Assembly: GCF_004363005.1 (NCBI RefSeq)
Contig: NZ_SNYH01000007.1
Location: 176,539 to 240,538 of the forward strand
DNA length: 64,000 nt
Reading direction: 5' to 3'
Origin: Tenacibaculum caenipelagi
GTDB taxonomy: Bacteria; Bacteroidota; Bacteroidia; Flavobacteriales; Flavobacteriaceae
Below, in pieces: positions 9,417 to 17,851 of this stretch. The notes beneath the pieces were generated by a model. That model was not told where the DNA came from and ran no database searches. It was given only the letters and a program-made list of their open reading frames with translations. The translations under genes and the position numbers were made by a program. Positions within the stretch are counted from its first letter, which is position 1. The number at the start of each line of letters is the position of its first letter.

Positions 9417-9490
9417 TCCTCAATAGCTCAGTTGGTTAGAGCATCTGACTGTTAATCAGAGGGTCCCTGGTTCGAGTCCAGGTTGAGGAG
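9417..9490 (+). tRNA. tRNA-Asn (GTT), copy 2
   Basis: Same D arm, anticodon arm and variable loop as copy 1. The acceptor stem is TCCTCAA/TTGAGGA and the T arm CCTGG-TTCGAGT-CCAGG, so the differences from copy 1 are mostly compensatory. Discriminator G9490, CCA not encoded. A perfect terminator starts 2 bases later. Confidence 0.97.
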
Positions 9491-9491
9491 C

Positions 9492-9523
9492 AAAAAAGAC
9501 TTACAATATTGTAAGTCTTTTTT
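9492..9523. terminator. Terminator after the tRNA-Asn pair
   Basis: Perfect inverted repeat with two 16-base arms (core GACTTACAAT / ATTGTAAGTC) flanked by an A-run and a T-run. It lies directly after the second tRNA and 12 bases before bioF, so it separates tRNA transcription from the biotin genes. Confidence 0.85.
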
Positions 9524-9535
9524 TATTTTTACATT

Positions 9536-10660
9536 ATGCAATTTCCTAAAAAACTACAACAAAAACTCATACAACGAGTAGCCCAAAGCTCTTTAAGAAG
9601 TCTTGGTAGAGAAAATTCATGTATCGATTTTTCTTCGAACGATTATTTAGGATTTGCAAAATCTGAAAGTATTTTTAATAAGACACATCAGTATTTAGTT
9701 GCTTGTAATATCAAAGTCAATGGAGCAACAGGATCTCGCCTACTTTCAGGAAATCATAAACTTTATACCGAAATTGAAAAGCAAATAGCAAAACATCATA
9801 ATTCTGAAACTGCGTTAATTTTCAATTCTGGCTACGACGCTAACATTGGTTTTTTTGCTTCTGTACCTCAACGTACTGATATCATTTTATATGATGAGTT
9901 TATTCATGCATCCATCCGAGATGGTATACAATTATCCAATGCTAAATCGTTTAAATTTAAGCATAACGATTTAATTCATCTTGATGAGCTATTAAAACGA
10001 GTTCAGCAAGAAAACTCAGATATTTATGTAGTGACCGAATCTGTTTTTTCAATGGATGGAGACTCCCCTGATTTAGTAACAATGTCACAAATAGTTAATA
10101 AACTCACCAATGTGCATTTAGTAGTGGATGAAGCACATGCTTTGGGAGTTTTTAATTTCGGATTGATTCAAAAACTACAATTAGAAAATGATGTTTTCGC
10201 TCGAATTGTCACTTTTGGAAAAGGTTTAGGTTGTCATGGCGCAGCTATTTTAGGAAGCGAACAACTACAACAGTACCTTGTTAATTTTGCGCGAAGTTTC
10301 ATTTACACAACGGGGTTATCACCTCACGCATTAGCTACTATAAAAATTGCTTACGACGAATTATCTATCAGTGATTCTAAAGAAAAACTACAACAAAACA
10401 TTCAATACTTTATTTCTGAATCAAAAAGATTACAATTAAACTTTATTAAGAGTAATTCTGCTATTCATTGTTGTATCATTTCTGGGAATGAACGTGTAAA
10501 GAACATCGCTTTACAGCTACAAGAAAGTGGATTTGATGTAAAACCTATTCTATCACCTACTGTTCCTCAAAACCAAGAACGCTTACGTTTTTGCTTACAC
10601 TCTTACAATTCTAAAGAAGAAATCACGAATGTTTTAGAGAACCTTGCTACTTTTGTTTAA
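9536..10660 (+). CDS. bioF: 8-amino-7-oxononanoate synthase
   Basis: BioF condenses pimeloyl-ACP or pimeloyl-CoA with alanine in the first ring-building step of biotin synthesis. It is a PLP enzyme of the alpha-oxoamine synthase family, 374 residues, with FSSNDYLGFA near the N-terminus, HASIRDGI, VDEAHALGVF and the PLP-lysine region TFGKGLGCHGA. A second family member at 38146-39339 is Kbl; this one is assigned BioF because bioD and bioA follow in the same direction. It begins 12 bases after the tRNA terminator. Confidence 0.93.
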   Translation: MQFPKKLQQKLIQRVAQSSLRSLGRENSCIDFSSNDYLGFAKSESIFNKTHQYLVACNIKVNGATGSRLLSGNHKLYTEIEKQIAKHHNSETALIFNSGYDANIGFFASVPQRTDIILYDEFIHASIRDGIQLSNAKSFKFKHNDLIHLDELLKRVQQENSDIYVVTESVFSMDGDSPDLVTMSQIVNKLTNVHLVVDEAHALGVFNFGLIQKLQLENDVFARIVTFGKGLGCHGAAILGSEQLQQYLVNFARSFIYTTGLSPHALATIKIAYDELSISDSKEKLQQNIQYFISESKRLQLNFIKSNSAIHCCIISGNERVKNIALQLQESGFDVKPILSPTVPQNQERLRFCLHSYNSKEEITNVLENLATFV

Positions 10661-10668
10661 AAAATAAA

Positions 10669-11049
10669 ATGCAAGATCGTTATACCATTTTAGCAGTATT
10701 CGAATATTCTACTGAAGCACAAGTCGTAAAAGCTAAATTAGAATCAGAAGGGGTTAAAACCATGCTAATGGATGAAAAAACAATAGACTCTGATCCGCTA
10801 ATTAGCCAAGCTATTGGTGGCGTAAAACTACTTGTACACAACAACGATTTAGAAAACGCTGCTACTATTTATAACGAAATACGAAATTACACAAAGGATG
10901 AAAACGGAAACAATATTCATTGTCCTAAGTGTGATTCAACAAAAATATTAGTTGCCGATTTACAACGTAAAAATATCTTTTTTATGCTTTTTCCTTTTTT
11001 TGAAAGTAGGAAATTAATCTGCAACGATTGTAAAACAATTTTTAAATGA
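10669..11049 (+). CDS. DUF2007-type protein with C-terminal zinc ribbon
   Basis: A 126-residue protein in two parts. Residues 1-75 resemble the DUF2007 fold (an ACT-like module), with YTILAVFEYSTEAQVVKAKL and a GGVKLLV strand. Residues 83-126 carry two Cys-x-x-Cys knuckles, CPKC and CNDC, which would bind one zinc ion. No catalytic residues are visible. It sits between bioF (8 bases upstream) and bioD (the stop overlaps the bioD ATG), so it is cotranscribed with biotin genes, but nothing ties it to biotin chemistry. Confidence 0.7.
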   Translation: MQDRYTILAVFEYSTEAQVVKAKLESEGVKTMLMDEKTIDSDPLISQAIGGVKLLVHNNDLENAATIYNEIRNYTKDENGNNIHCPKCDSTKILVADLQRKNIFFMLFPFFESRKLICNDCKTIFK

Positions 11050-11654
11050 CAAAATATTTTATCACAGGAATATCAACAGAAGTAGGTAAAACGGTTGCTT
11101 CTGCCATCATAACTGAAGCCTTACAAGCTGATTACTGGAAACCTATCCAATCGGGCGATTTAGAATATTCCGACACCCATAAAGTTGAAAAACTCATTTC
11201 AAATTCAAAAACTGTTTTTCATCCAAACTCATATGCTTTGCAAACACCTATGAGTCCACATGCTTCAGCAGAAATTGATGGAATTACTATTGAGATTGAT
11301 AAGATTAAAGAACCAACAACAAAAAATCATTTAGTAATCGAAGGTGCTGGCGGACTACTCGTACCTTTAAATGATAAAGATACCTTACTCGATGTCATCA
11401 AAACTGATTATAAAGTTATTGTGGTTTCTCGCCATTATTTAGGAAGCATCAATCATACCTTATTAACAGTTAACTTACTAAAAGAAAAAGGGTTTGACGT
11501 TTCGTTAATTTTTTCTGGAAATGAACACAAAACAACGGAAGACATTATCAAAAAAATGACTGGTGTTCCTGTAATTGGCCGTATTGAAGAAGAACCTTAT
11601 TTCGACAAAAATGTAATTAAAGAATACGCAGAGTTATTTAAAGACAACTTATAA
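11046..11654 (+). CDS. bioD: Dethiobiotin synthetase
   Basis: BioD closes the ureido ring of dethiobiotin from 7,8-diaminononanoate, CO2 and ATP. The 202-residue protein begins with a P-loop, GISTEVGKT, in the family position, followed by KPIQSGD and the GAGGLLVPL motif. The ATG overlaps the stop of the DUF2007 gene by 4 bases (ATGA) and the stop directly abuts the next gene, typical of tight translational coupling. Confidence 0.95.
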   Translation: MTKYFITGISTEVGKTVASAIITEALQADYWKPIQSGDLEYSDTHKVEKLISNSKTVFHPNSYALQTPMSPHASAEIDGITIEIDKIKEPTTKNHLVIEGAGGLLVPLNDKDTLLDVIKTDYKVIVVSRHYLGSINHTLLTVNLLKEKGFDVSLIFSGNEHKTTEDIIKKMTGVPVIGRIEEEPYFDKNVIKEYAELFKDNL

Positions 11655-12776
11655 ATGAAAACCATTACCGCAAAACATCTTTGGTCTTTTCCTTTACTTT
11701 TTGGTTTTTTAGGAGCTATCATAGGTTTAGTTTTGCGCTACGCTTTTACAGGAAGTATTACCAACTTCCCCTTTAAGTTTGTACTCCACTCACATTCGCA
11801 TGTAATGTTGTTGGGGTTCCTTTTTAATGCTCTAATTGTTTTACTCTTTACAAGATTTACCAACGGAATAGACCAAACCTCCTACCTTCTTTATATTGCT
11901 CTACAAATTTGTGTAGCTATTTTATTGGTAGGCTTTATTCTTCAAGGGTATACCTTCGTCACTATTCTGTTCTCTACCATACACTTATGGATTAGTTATT
12001 GGCTAGTTGTTAGATTATGGAGGCATTTGGTAGGTGAAAAAACTACTATAGTATTAATTAAATCAGGAATTGTTTTTCATTTTATATCTTCAATAGGTCC
12101 CTATGCTTTAGGGCCTTTAATGACTTTGAAAATGCAAGCTTCTCCTTGGTATCAACAAGCTATTTTTTTCTACTTACATTTTCAATATTTCGGATCGTTT
12201 TTCCTTTGGATGCTTGCCATACTCTTTCAAAAAACAACAATTAGACTCTCAAAAAAACAAATTATCTTAATTGTTACTTCTCTTATATTATTGTATGCTC
12301 ATTCATTAAAATACAGTTTTAATCATTCAGCTATTCAAATTGCAGGAAGTATTGGTGCAGGAATTTTAATCATAGCGCTTTTCAAACTTAAAAATTCATT
12401 TTTACATCAAAAGCTTCAATATCAACTACTTTTCGGAATTTTACTATTCATAGGAATTTTGAATGGTCTTGGTAGTATCCCTTACTTTTCTAATTTGGTA
12501 GTATCTAACAGATTTATGCTAATTGCCTGGTTACATTTACTTTTTTTAGGAATGTATGTACCTTTTATTTGGATAGAATTAAACCAAAGAATCTCAAAAA
12601 AAACATGGATTGGTTATGCTTTTTTTGTTCTCTCTTCTGAACTCATTTTAGTATTTCCTTCATTTTTTTCTGAGTTGTTTTCAATAGCCATTATGTGGTT
12701 ATTGTTTCTTGCTTATTTTGGGATAGTTTTATGTATTTCTATCGTACATTTGACTACTCTTTTTCAAAAGAATTAA
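11655..12776 (+). CDS. Polytopic membrane protein resembling haem-copper oxidase subunit I
   Basis: 373 residues, almost all hydrophobic, with about ten predicted membrane spans. Several spans carry histidines (HSHSHVMLLGF near residue 49, and later FHF, LHFQYFGSF, YAHS and LHLLFLGM), a pattern reminiscent of the haem-ligating helices of haem-copper oxidase or NO reductase subunit I. It is shorter than a normal subunit I, and no partner subunit or cytochrome gene is adjacent. It starts in the base after the bioD stop and is followed 5 bases later by bioA, so it belongs to the biotin operon. Function unknown; oxidase relationship is a resemblance only. Confidence 0.6.
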   Translation: MKTITAKHLWSFPLLFGFLGAIIGLVLRYAFTGSITNFPFKFVLHSHSHVMLLGFLFNALIVLLFTRFTNGIDQTSYLLYIALQICVAILLVGFILQGYTFVTILFSTIHLWISYWLVVRLWRHLVGEKTTIVLIKSGIVFHFISSIGPYALGPLMTLKMQASPWYQQAIFFYLHFQYFGSFFLWMLAILFQKTTIRLSKKQIILIVTSLILLYAHSLKYSFNHSAIQIAGSIGAGILIIALFKLKNSFLHQKLQYQLLFGILLFIGILNGLGSIPYFSNLVVSNRFMLIAWLHLLFLGMYVPFIWIELNQRISKKTWIGYAFFVLSSELILVFPSFFSELFSIAIMWLLFLAYFGIVLCISIVHLTTLFQKN

Positions 12777-12781
12777 ACATT

Positions 12782-14047
12782 ATGAATTTACAAGAACGTG
12801 ATAAAAAACATTTGTGGCACCCACTAAAACAACATCAAACACACCCAAATAGTTTAGGTATTGTAAAAGCTAAAGGTTGCATATTAACCGACGAAAATGG
12901 CTATGAATATATCGATGCTATTTCTTCTTGGTACACTTGTATGTTTGGACACTGTAATGACTATATTACCAATAAGGTTTCCAAACAAATGCAAACTTTA
13001 GATCAAATAATGTTTAGCGATTTTACGCATGAACCAGCAGTAAAATTATCGGAAGAGTTGATTAAAATTCTTCCTAAAAACCAAAACAGAATCTTTTTTA
13101 ACGATAATGGTTCTACTGCTGTAGAAGCTGGTATTAAAATGGCTTTACAATACTATTTTAATAAAGGAGAAAAGCGTACAACCTTTATTGCTTTTGAAGA
13201 TGGTTTTCATGGTGATACCTTTGGAGCTATGTCAGTTTCTGGATTATCTGTGTATAATGGTCCGTTTGAAGAATTTTTAATGGATATTCAACGTATTCCT
13301 GTTCCGAATGGAGAAAACAATGACCTTATAGCGCAACAATTACAACAAATCATAACTGAAAATGACGTTGCAGGATTCATTTATGAGCCCTTAGTACAAG
13401 GAGCAGCTGGAATGAAAATTCACAAAGCAGAAGATTTAAATAAAATCCTAGCAATTTGTAAAAAGAACGATATCTTAACTATTGCCGATGAAGTAATGAC
13501 GGGGTTTGGAAAAACAGGTAACAATTTTGCTTCTGATGAAATAGCTACAAAACCTGATATCATGTGTTTGAGTAAAGCCTTAACAGCTGGTTTAGTTCCT
13601 ATGTCGATTACATCATGTACTGAAGAAATTTATACTGCCTTTTTAGATAATGATATTGCTAAAGGCTTTTTTCACTGTCATACCTATTCTGCAAACCCGA
13701 TAGCATGTAGTGCTGCATTGGCTAGCATAGAGTTATTACAAACTCAAGAAATTCAGGATAATATTCAGTTTATTGAAAAGAATAATAAATCATTTGCTAA
13801 AAAGATAAAAAATCACTCAAAAGTAAACTCAACAAGATATAAAGGTGTCATATTAGCTATCGATTTAAACACCAATTCTGGTCGTTATGGAACGCTACGT
13901 GATCAACTTTTAAAGTCTTTTATGGATGAGGGTGTTTTCTTACGTCCGTTAGGAAATACTATTTACATTCAACCACCTTATGTAATTACCCAAAAGCAAC
14001 TTGACAAAATATATATGACTATTGAAAAAGTTCTAGATACCCTCTAG
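12782..14047 (+). CDS. bioA: Adenosylmethionine-8-amino-7-oxononanoate aminotransferase
   Basis: BioA transfers an amino group from S-adenosylmethionine to 8-amino-7-oxononanoate. I chose the ATG at 12782 (MNLQERDKKHLWHPL), giving 421 residues; an in-frame start 87 bases upstream would overlap the membrane-protein gene and add a non-homologous tail. Class-III aminotransferase features are present: SSWYTCMFGH, FFNDNGSTAVE, ADEVMTGFGKTG and the PLP-lysine region LSKALTAGLVP. Its last codons overlap the end of a convergent gene, and the overlap contains a terminator. Confidence 0.95.
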   Translation: MNLQERDKKHLWHPLKQHQTHPNSLGIVKAKGCILTDENGYEYIDAISSWYTCMFGHCNDYITNKVSKQMQTLDQIMFSDFTHEPAVKLSEELIKILPKNQNRIFFNDNGSTAVEAGIKMALQYYFNKGEKRTTFIAFEDGFHGDTFGAMSVSGLSVYNGPFEEFLMDIQRIPVPNGENNDLIAQQLQQIITENDVAGFIYEPLVQGAAGMKIHKAEDLNKILAICKKNDILTIADEVMTGFGKTGNNFASDEIATKPDIMCLSKALTAGLVPMSITSCTEEIYTAFLDNDIAKGFFHCHTYSANPIACSAALASIELLQTQEIQDNIQFIEKNNKSFAKKIKNHSKVNSTRYKGVILAIDLNTNSGRYGTLRDQLLKSFMDEGVFLRPLGNTIYIQPPYVITQKQLDKIYMTIEKVLDTL

Positions 14048-14056
14048 AACTTTTTC
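14024..14056. terminator. Bidirectional terminator inside overlapping gene ends
   Basis: A perfect 14-base inverted repeat (GAAAAAGTTCTAGA / TCTAGAACTTTTTC) around TACCC. It contains the stop codons of bioA (plus strand) and of the Coa1-like gene (minus strand), and T-runs lie on both sides, so one element can end both transcripts. Confidence 0.8.
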
Positions 14057-14470
14057 TTTTTCTAATAAGTTAATTTCTTCTTGAGTCTTTTTAATTCGAA
14101 CATACAAATCTTCGTAAATCCACTCTCCATCTAGTTTAATTCCTCTAACAATTAAAACTCCTTCTCCTTTATCACCTCTTATTGGTATTGAAAAATCAAC
14201 ATTTCCATCATCATTTTTAAGAGAAATATTTCCTGATGGGATTCCGTATTTTTCAATTGGCTCTCCTAAGTTTTTAATTACTATTTCATTTTTAGATGCC
14301 TGTTCTATAGCATACTCTACAGGAGTAGAATTGTTTATCATTGTTGATACCCCAAAAAAAGCCGCACCAATACCTAGAACAATCAATAAAATAAACCCTA
14401 AACACCCTGTTAATGGTATAAACCACAACCAATTTCTTCCAAACCAACTTTTTTGACCTTGCTCACTCAT
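14033..14470 (-). CDS. Coa1/Tim21-like membrane-anchored protein
   Basis: 145 residues: a short cytoplasmic N-terminus, one membrane span (about residues 14-42, GFILLIVLGIGAAFFGVSTM) and an extracytoplasmic alpha/beta domain with VEYAIEQASKNEIVIKNLG, IPIRG and a DGEWIYEDLYVRI strand. This organisation matches the Coa1/Tim21-like domain family annotated as cytochrome c oxidase assembly factors; a role in oxidase assembly here is inference. The gene is convergent with bioA and overlaps it by 15 bases. Confidence 0.65.
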   Translation of the reverse strand: MSEQGQKSWFGRNWLWFIPLTGCLGFILLIVLGIGAAFFGVSTMINNSTPVEYAIEQASKNEIVIKNLGEPIEKYGIPSGNISLKNDDGNVDFSIPIRGDKGEGVLIVRGIKLDGEWIYEDLYVRIKKTQEEINLLEKEKVLEGI

Positions 14471-14533
14471 AACTTAAAATTTTCCCACCAAGATAAATAT
14501 TTTTATTTTCTTTAGAATCCCTGTTTTTACCTT

Positions 14534-14541
14534 TATTTTTG
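14534..14541 (+). promoter_or_regulatory. -7 box upstream of the ketosynthase gene
   Basis: TATTTTTG matches TAnnTTTG and lies 13 bases before the GTG start, implying a very short untranslated leader. No clear TTTG partner upstream. Confidence 0.4.
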
Positions 14542-14554
14542 CAGAAATTTTATA

Positions 14555-15712
14555 GTGTTGAAAGAACTTATCTCAATAACATCTTTTGCATCAGTTTCTG
14601 CCTTAGGAAGTACTTCCGAAGAAATATGGAAGAACTACTTGAACGACCAGCATTTTTTAACTTTAAAAGAATTTGAACGTTTTAAAGCTTGGGTTGCGCA
14701 ATTAACTAAAGAAGATAAACATGCTATTGAAGAGGTTCAAAACTCAGATAACAAGTATAAAAATTTAGATCCTTCTGTTTTATATACACTATTTGTGGCT
14801 AGAAAAGCAATGGAACAAACCGATTGGAAAGCCTCAGACAACTTTGGAATCAATATAGGTTCTTCTCGCGGTGCTACTTCTTTGTTTGAAAAATACCATA
14901 AAGAATTTTTAAAAACGGGAAAATCATCAACCTTAAGTTCTCCAACCACAACCTTAGGGAATATTTCCTCTTGGATAGCACACGATTTACAAACTAACGG
15001 ACCAGAAATTTCACATTCTATTACTTGTTCAACCGGACTACATTCTCTGTTAAACGGAGTTGCCTGGTTACAATCTGGAATGTCTGAAAAATTTATGGTT
15101 GGTGCCAGTGAAGCTTCATTAACAGATTTTACCATTGCTCAAATGCAAGCTTTAAAAGTATATTCTAAAGAAAAAAGTGGATATCCATGCAAAGCTTTCG
15201 ACATGAACAAGCCCAAAAACACTATGGTTTTAGGAGAAGCTACTTCTGTTTTTTGCTTGGAAAAAGGAGCTAAAGAAAATGCTTTAGCTTTTATTGAAGG
15301 TATAGGTTATGCTACAGAAGTTTTAAAACATAACACCTCTGTATCAACTGATGCTGAATGCTTTCAAAAATCGATGAAAATGGCTCTAGGTACTATTTCT
15401 ACTGATGAAATTGATGCAATCGTAATGCATGCACCAGGGACCATCAAAGGGGATCAGTCAGAAATTAACGCGATTCAAAAAGTATTTTGTAACAAAACAC
15501 CTTTTTTAACTACCAATAAGTGGAAACTTGGGCATACTTTCGGCGCTTCTGGCTTATTAAGTTTAGAATTAGCTGTATTAATGTTACAACATCAACAAGT
15601 TATTGAAGTTCCATTTGCGCAACCTCAAAAACGTCCTAAGAAATTATCAAAAATATTGGTAAATGCTGTCGGTTTTGGAGGGAATGCTGTTTCTGTTTTG
15701 TTAACCAAATAA
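14555..15712 (+). CDS. Beta-ketoacyl-ACP synthase-like protein
   Basis: A 385-residue thiolase-fold condensing enzyme. The catalytic set is complete: the nucleophile in SITCSTGLHSL, the first histidine in MHAPGTIKGD (equivalent to the NxHGTGT motif) and the second in KLGHTFGASG. It therefore should be able to extend an acyl-ACP. It starts at a GTG; an adjacent TTG is possible. Placed between bioA and bioB, it is a candidate for making the pimeloyl precursor of biotin, since bioC, bioH and bioW are not seen in the window; that link is inference. An ordinary FabB/FabF paralogue is the alternative. Confidence 0.8.
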   Translation: MLKELISITSFASVSALGSTSEEIWKNYLNDQHFLTLKEFERFKAWVAQLTKEDKHAIEEVQNSDNKYKNLDPSVLYTLFVARKAMEQTDWKASDNFGINIGSSRGATSLFEKYHKEFLKTGKSSTLSSPTTTLGNISSWIAHDLQTNGPEISHSITCSTGLHSLLNGVAWLQSGMSEKFMVGASEASLTDFTIAQMQALKVYSKEKSGYPCKAFDMNKPKNTMVLGEATSVFCLEKGAKENALAFIEGIGYATEVLKHNTSVSTDAECFQKSMKMALGTISTDEIDAIVMHAPGTIKGDQSEINAIQKVFCNKTPFLTTNKWKLGHTFGASGLLSLELAVLMLQHQQVIEVPFAQPQKRPKKLSKILVNAVGFGGNAVSVLLTK

Positions 15713-15735
15713 AAATTGCCGCTTTCGAGCAATTT
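15713..15735 (+). terminator. Putative terminator after the ketosynthase gene
   Basis: AAATTGC (15713-15719) pairs with GCAATTT (15729-15735), with a small inner CG/CG extension, immediately after the stop codon. The T-run is short, so termination may be partial. Confidence 0.5.
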
Positions 15736-15770
15736 ATATACTTTTAGTAGCTCATTTAAATAATTGCTTT

Positions 15771-16343
15771 ATGATGGAATGGTTTTCTGAATTGACCTCT
15801 TTTCAACAAGTTTATTGGGGAATAGCAGGTATATTTACACTAATTTTCGTGTTTGTACTTATTAGTAGCTTTGTAGGCGCTGATACAGGTGACATAGGCG
15901 ATATCGATACTGAAATAGATGCCGATACAGGTGCAGGATTTCAGTTTTTCACCTTTAAAAATATGGTTGCCTTTTTTACCATTTTTGGTTGGAGTGGAAT
16001 TGCTAGCATGGACGCTGGGTACTCGACCACCACTACACTTTTCATTTCTGTTCTCTGTGGATTAATAATGATGACTATCATGGCTACCTTGTTCTACTAC
16101 ATTAGTAAATTGACAGATAGCGGTACCTTACAAATGAAAAATGCACTAAATCAAATTGGTGAAGTATACCTGACTATTGGTGCTAATCGCTCTAAAATGG
16201 GTAAAGTACATATTAAAGTACAAAACTCACTTCGTGAACTAGATGCCTTGACAGATAACGACACTGACTTAACTCAAGGAATGATTATTAAAGTAACTGA
16301 AGTTACCTCAAACGGAATATTAATTGTTAAATCTCAGAAATAA
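15771..16343 (+). CDS. NfeD-like membrane protein
   Basis: 190 residues with membrane segments near 16-38 and two more around 63-115, separated by an Asp/Gly/Thr-rich acidic loop, and a soluble C-terminal beta domain (about 125-190, GEVYLTIGANRSKMGKVHI) of the OB-fold type found in NfeD proteins. NfeD proteins without the protease domain are encoded next to flotillins and act with them in membrane microdomains; a flotillin follows after 9 bases, which strongly supports the call. Confidence 0.75.
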   Translation: MMEWFSELTSFQQVYWGIAGIFTLIFVFVLISSFVGADTGDIGDIDTEIDADTGAGFQFFTFKNMVAFFTIFGWSGIASMDAGYSTTTTLFISVLCGLIMMTIMATLFYYISKLTDSGTLQMKNALNQIGEVYLTIGANRSKMGKVHIKVQNSLRELDALTDNDTDLTQGMIIKVTEVTSNGILIVKSQK

Positions 16344-16352
16344 AAATTGACT

Positions 16353-17780
16353 ATGTTAAAATTTACATTATTACAAATTGATGGTTTTGGATTTGCAGGT
16401 CCTATTGGACTTGTAATTGCCATTCTATTTATTTTCATTTTACTCGTTGCCTTAATAAAACGATATAAAAGGTGTCCTTCTGACAGAATTTTAGTTGTAT
16501 ATGGTAAAGTTGGTGGCGGACAATCTGCTAAATGTATTCATGGAGGTGCTGCCTTTATTTTTCCTGTAATTCAAGACTATGAATTTTTAGACTTAACACC
16601 TATTTCCATAGAAGTAAACCTAGTAAATGCTCTTTCTAAACAAAACATTCGTGTAAATGTTCCTTCTCGCTTTACCATCGGGGTTTCTACTGAGCCAGGA
16701 GTAATGCAAAACGCTGCTGAACGTTTACTTGGCCTAGCAATGAACGACATTCAAGAATTAGCCAAAGAAATCATTTTTGGTCAATTACGTTTAGTGGTTG
16801 CTTCAATGGATATCGAAGAAATTAACTCTGATAGAGATAAGTTTTTAACCAACATATCACAAAGTGTAGAATCTGAATTAAAAAAGGTTGGTTTAAAATT
16901 AATCAACGTAAACATTACTGATATTGTTGACGAATCAGGATATATCGAAGCATTAGGTAAAGAAGCTGCTGCACATGCAATCAATGCCGCTCGTAAATCT
17001 GTTGCTGAAAAAAACAGAGATGGTTCTATTGGTGAAGCAAATGCAGTACAAGATGAGAGAACACAAGTTGCTGCTGCTAACGCACAAGCGGTAGATGGTG
17101 AAAACACCGCAAAAATTGCAGTTGCAAACTCTGACTCATTACGTCGCCAAAGAGAGGCAGAGGCTGAAAGGGTAGCTATTGCTTCTGAAAAAGTACAATC
17201 AGCTAAAGCCTTAGAAGAATCATATGCTGCTGAAAAAGAAGCCGAAGTTGCCAGAGCAGAGAGAGAACGTTCTTCTCAATTAGCCGATATTATTGTACCT
17301 GCTGAAATTGACAAACGAAAGGTTGAAATTGATGCAGAAGCAGAAGCAGAAAGAATTCGTAGAAAAGCAAAAGGAGAGGCAGATGCTATTTTATTCAAGG
17401 CACAAGCAGAAGCACAAGGATTATACGAGGTATTAACCAAACAAGCAGCAGGTTTAGATCAAATAGTAAAAGCTGCTGGTAACGATTCACAAAACGCAGC
17501 CTTATTATTAATTGCCGACAAATTACCAGAATTAGTAAAGTTACAGTCAGAAGCTATTAAAAATATTAAGATTGATAAAGTTACTGTTTGGGAAAATGGT
17601 GGAGGAAAAGATGGAAAAACCTCAACTTCTAACTTTATTTCAGGCATGTATAATGCGGTACCACCGCTGCAAGAAATGTTTAATATGGCAGGTATGCAAT
17701 TACCCGATTATTTGAAAGGAAAAGAGCTCACTAACAACGACACAAATGTTATTGACGAAGGCAATTCTCCTTCCATATAA
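16353..17780 (+). CDS. Flotillin-like SPFH-domain protein
   Basis: 475 residues from the ATG at 16353; a TTG two codons earlier is less likely. One N-terminal membrane segment (about 10-32) is followed by an SPFH/band-7 domain (about 45-215) and a long Ala/Glu/Arg-rich coiled coil (about 210-380) with the repeated EAE pattern typical of flotillins, then a Gly-rich tail. Flotillins scaffold ordered membrane regions. It forms a two-gene unit with the upstream NfeD-like gene and ends in a strong terminator before bioB. Confidence 0.9.
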   Translation: MLKFTLLQIDGFGFAGPIGLVIAILFIFILLVALIKRYKRCPSDRILVVYGKVGGGQSAKCIHGGAAFIFPVIQDYEFLDLTPISIEVNLVNALSKQNIRVNVPSRFTIGVSTEPGVMQNAAERLLGLAMNDIQELAKEIIFGQLRLVVASMDIEEINSDRDKFLTNISQSVESELKKVGLKLINVNITDIVDESGYIEALGKEAAAHAINAARKSVAEKNRDGSIGEANAVQDERTQVAAANAQAVDGENTAKIAVANSDSLRRQREAEAERVAIASEKVQSAKALEESYAAEKEAEVARAERERSSQLADIIVPAEIDKRKVEIDAEAEAERIRRKAKGEADAILFKAQAEAQGLYEVLTKQAAGLDQIVKAAGNDSQNAALLLIADKLPELVKLQSEAIKNIKIDKVTVWENGGGKDGKTSTSNFISGMYNAVPPLQEMFNMAGMQLPDYLKGKELTNNDTNVIDEGNSPSI

Positions 17781-17793
17781 AAATAAGATTCAT

Positions 17794-17820
17794 AAAATTC
17801 CGCTTTCGAAGCGGAATTTT
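17794..17820 (+). terminator. Terminator after the flotillin gene
   Basis: A 12-base perfect stem (AAAATTCCGCTT / AAGCGGAATTTT) with a 3-base loop, followed by a T-run. The T-run continues into TATTTTTA, which resembles a weak -7 box for bioB. Confidence 0.85.
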
Positions 17821-17851
17821 TTATTTTTACCACCACAAACAACTCGAATTT

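Noticed and set aside
12695..12781. Upstream extension of bioA
   Set aside because: It would overlap the 3' end of the membrane-protein gene, and the ATG at 12782 begins with the conserved BioA N-terminus.
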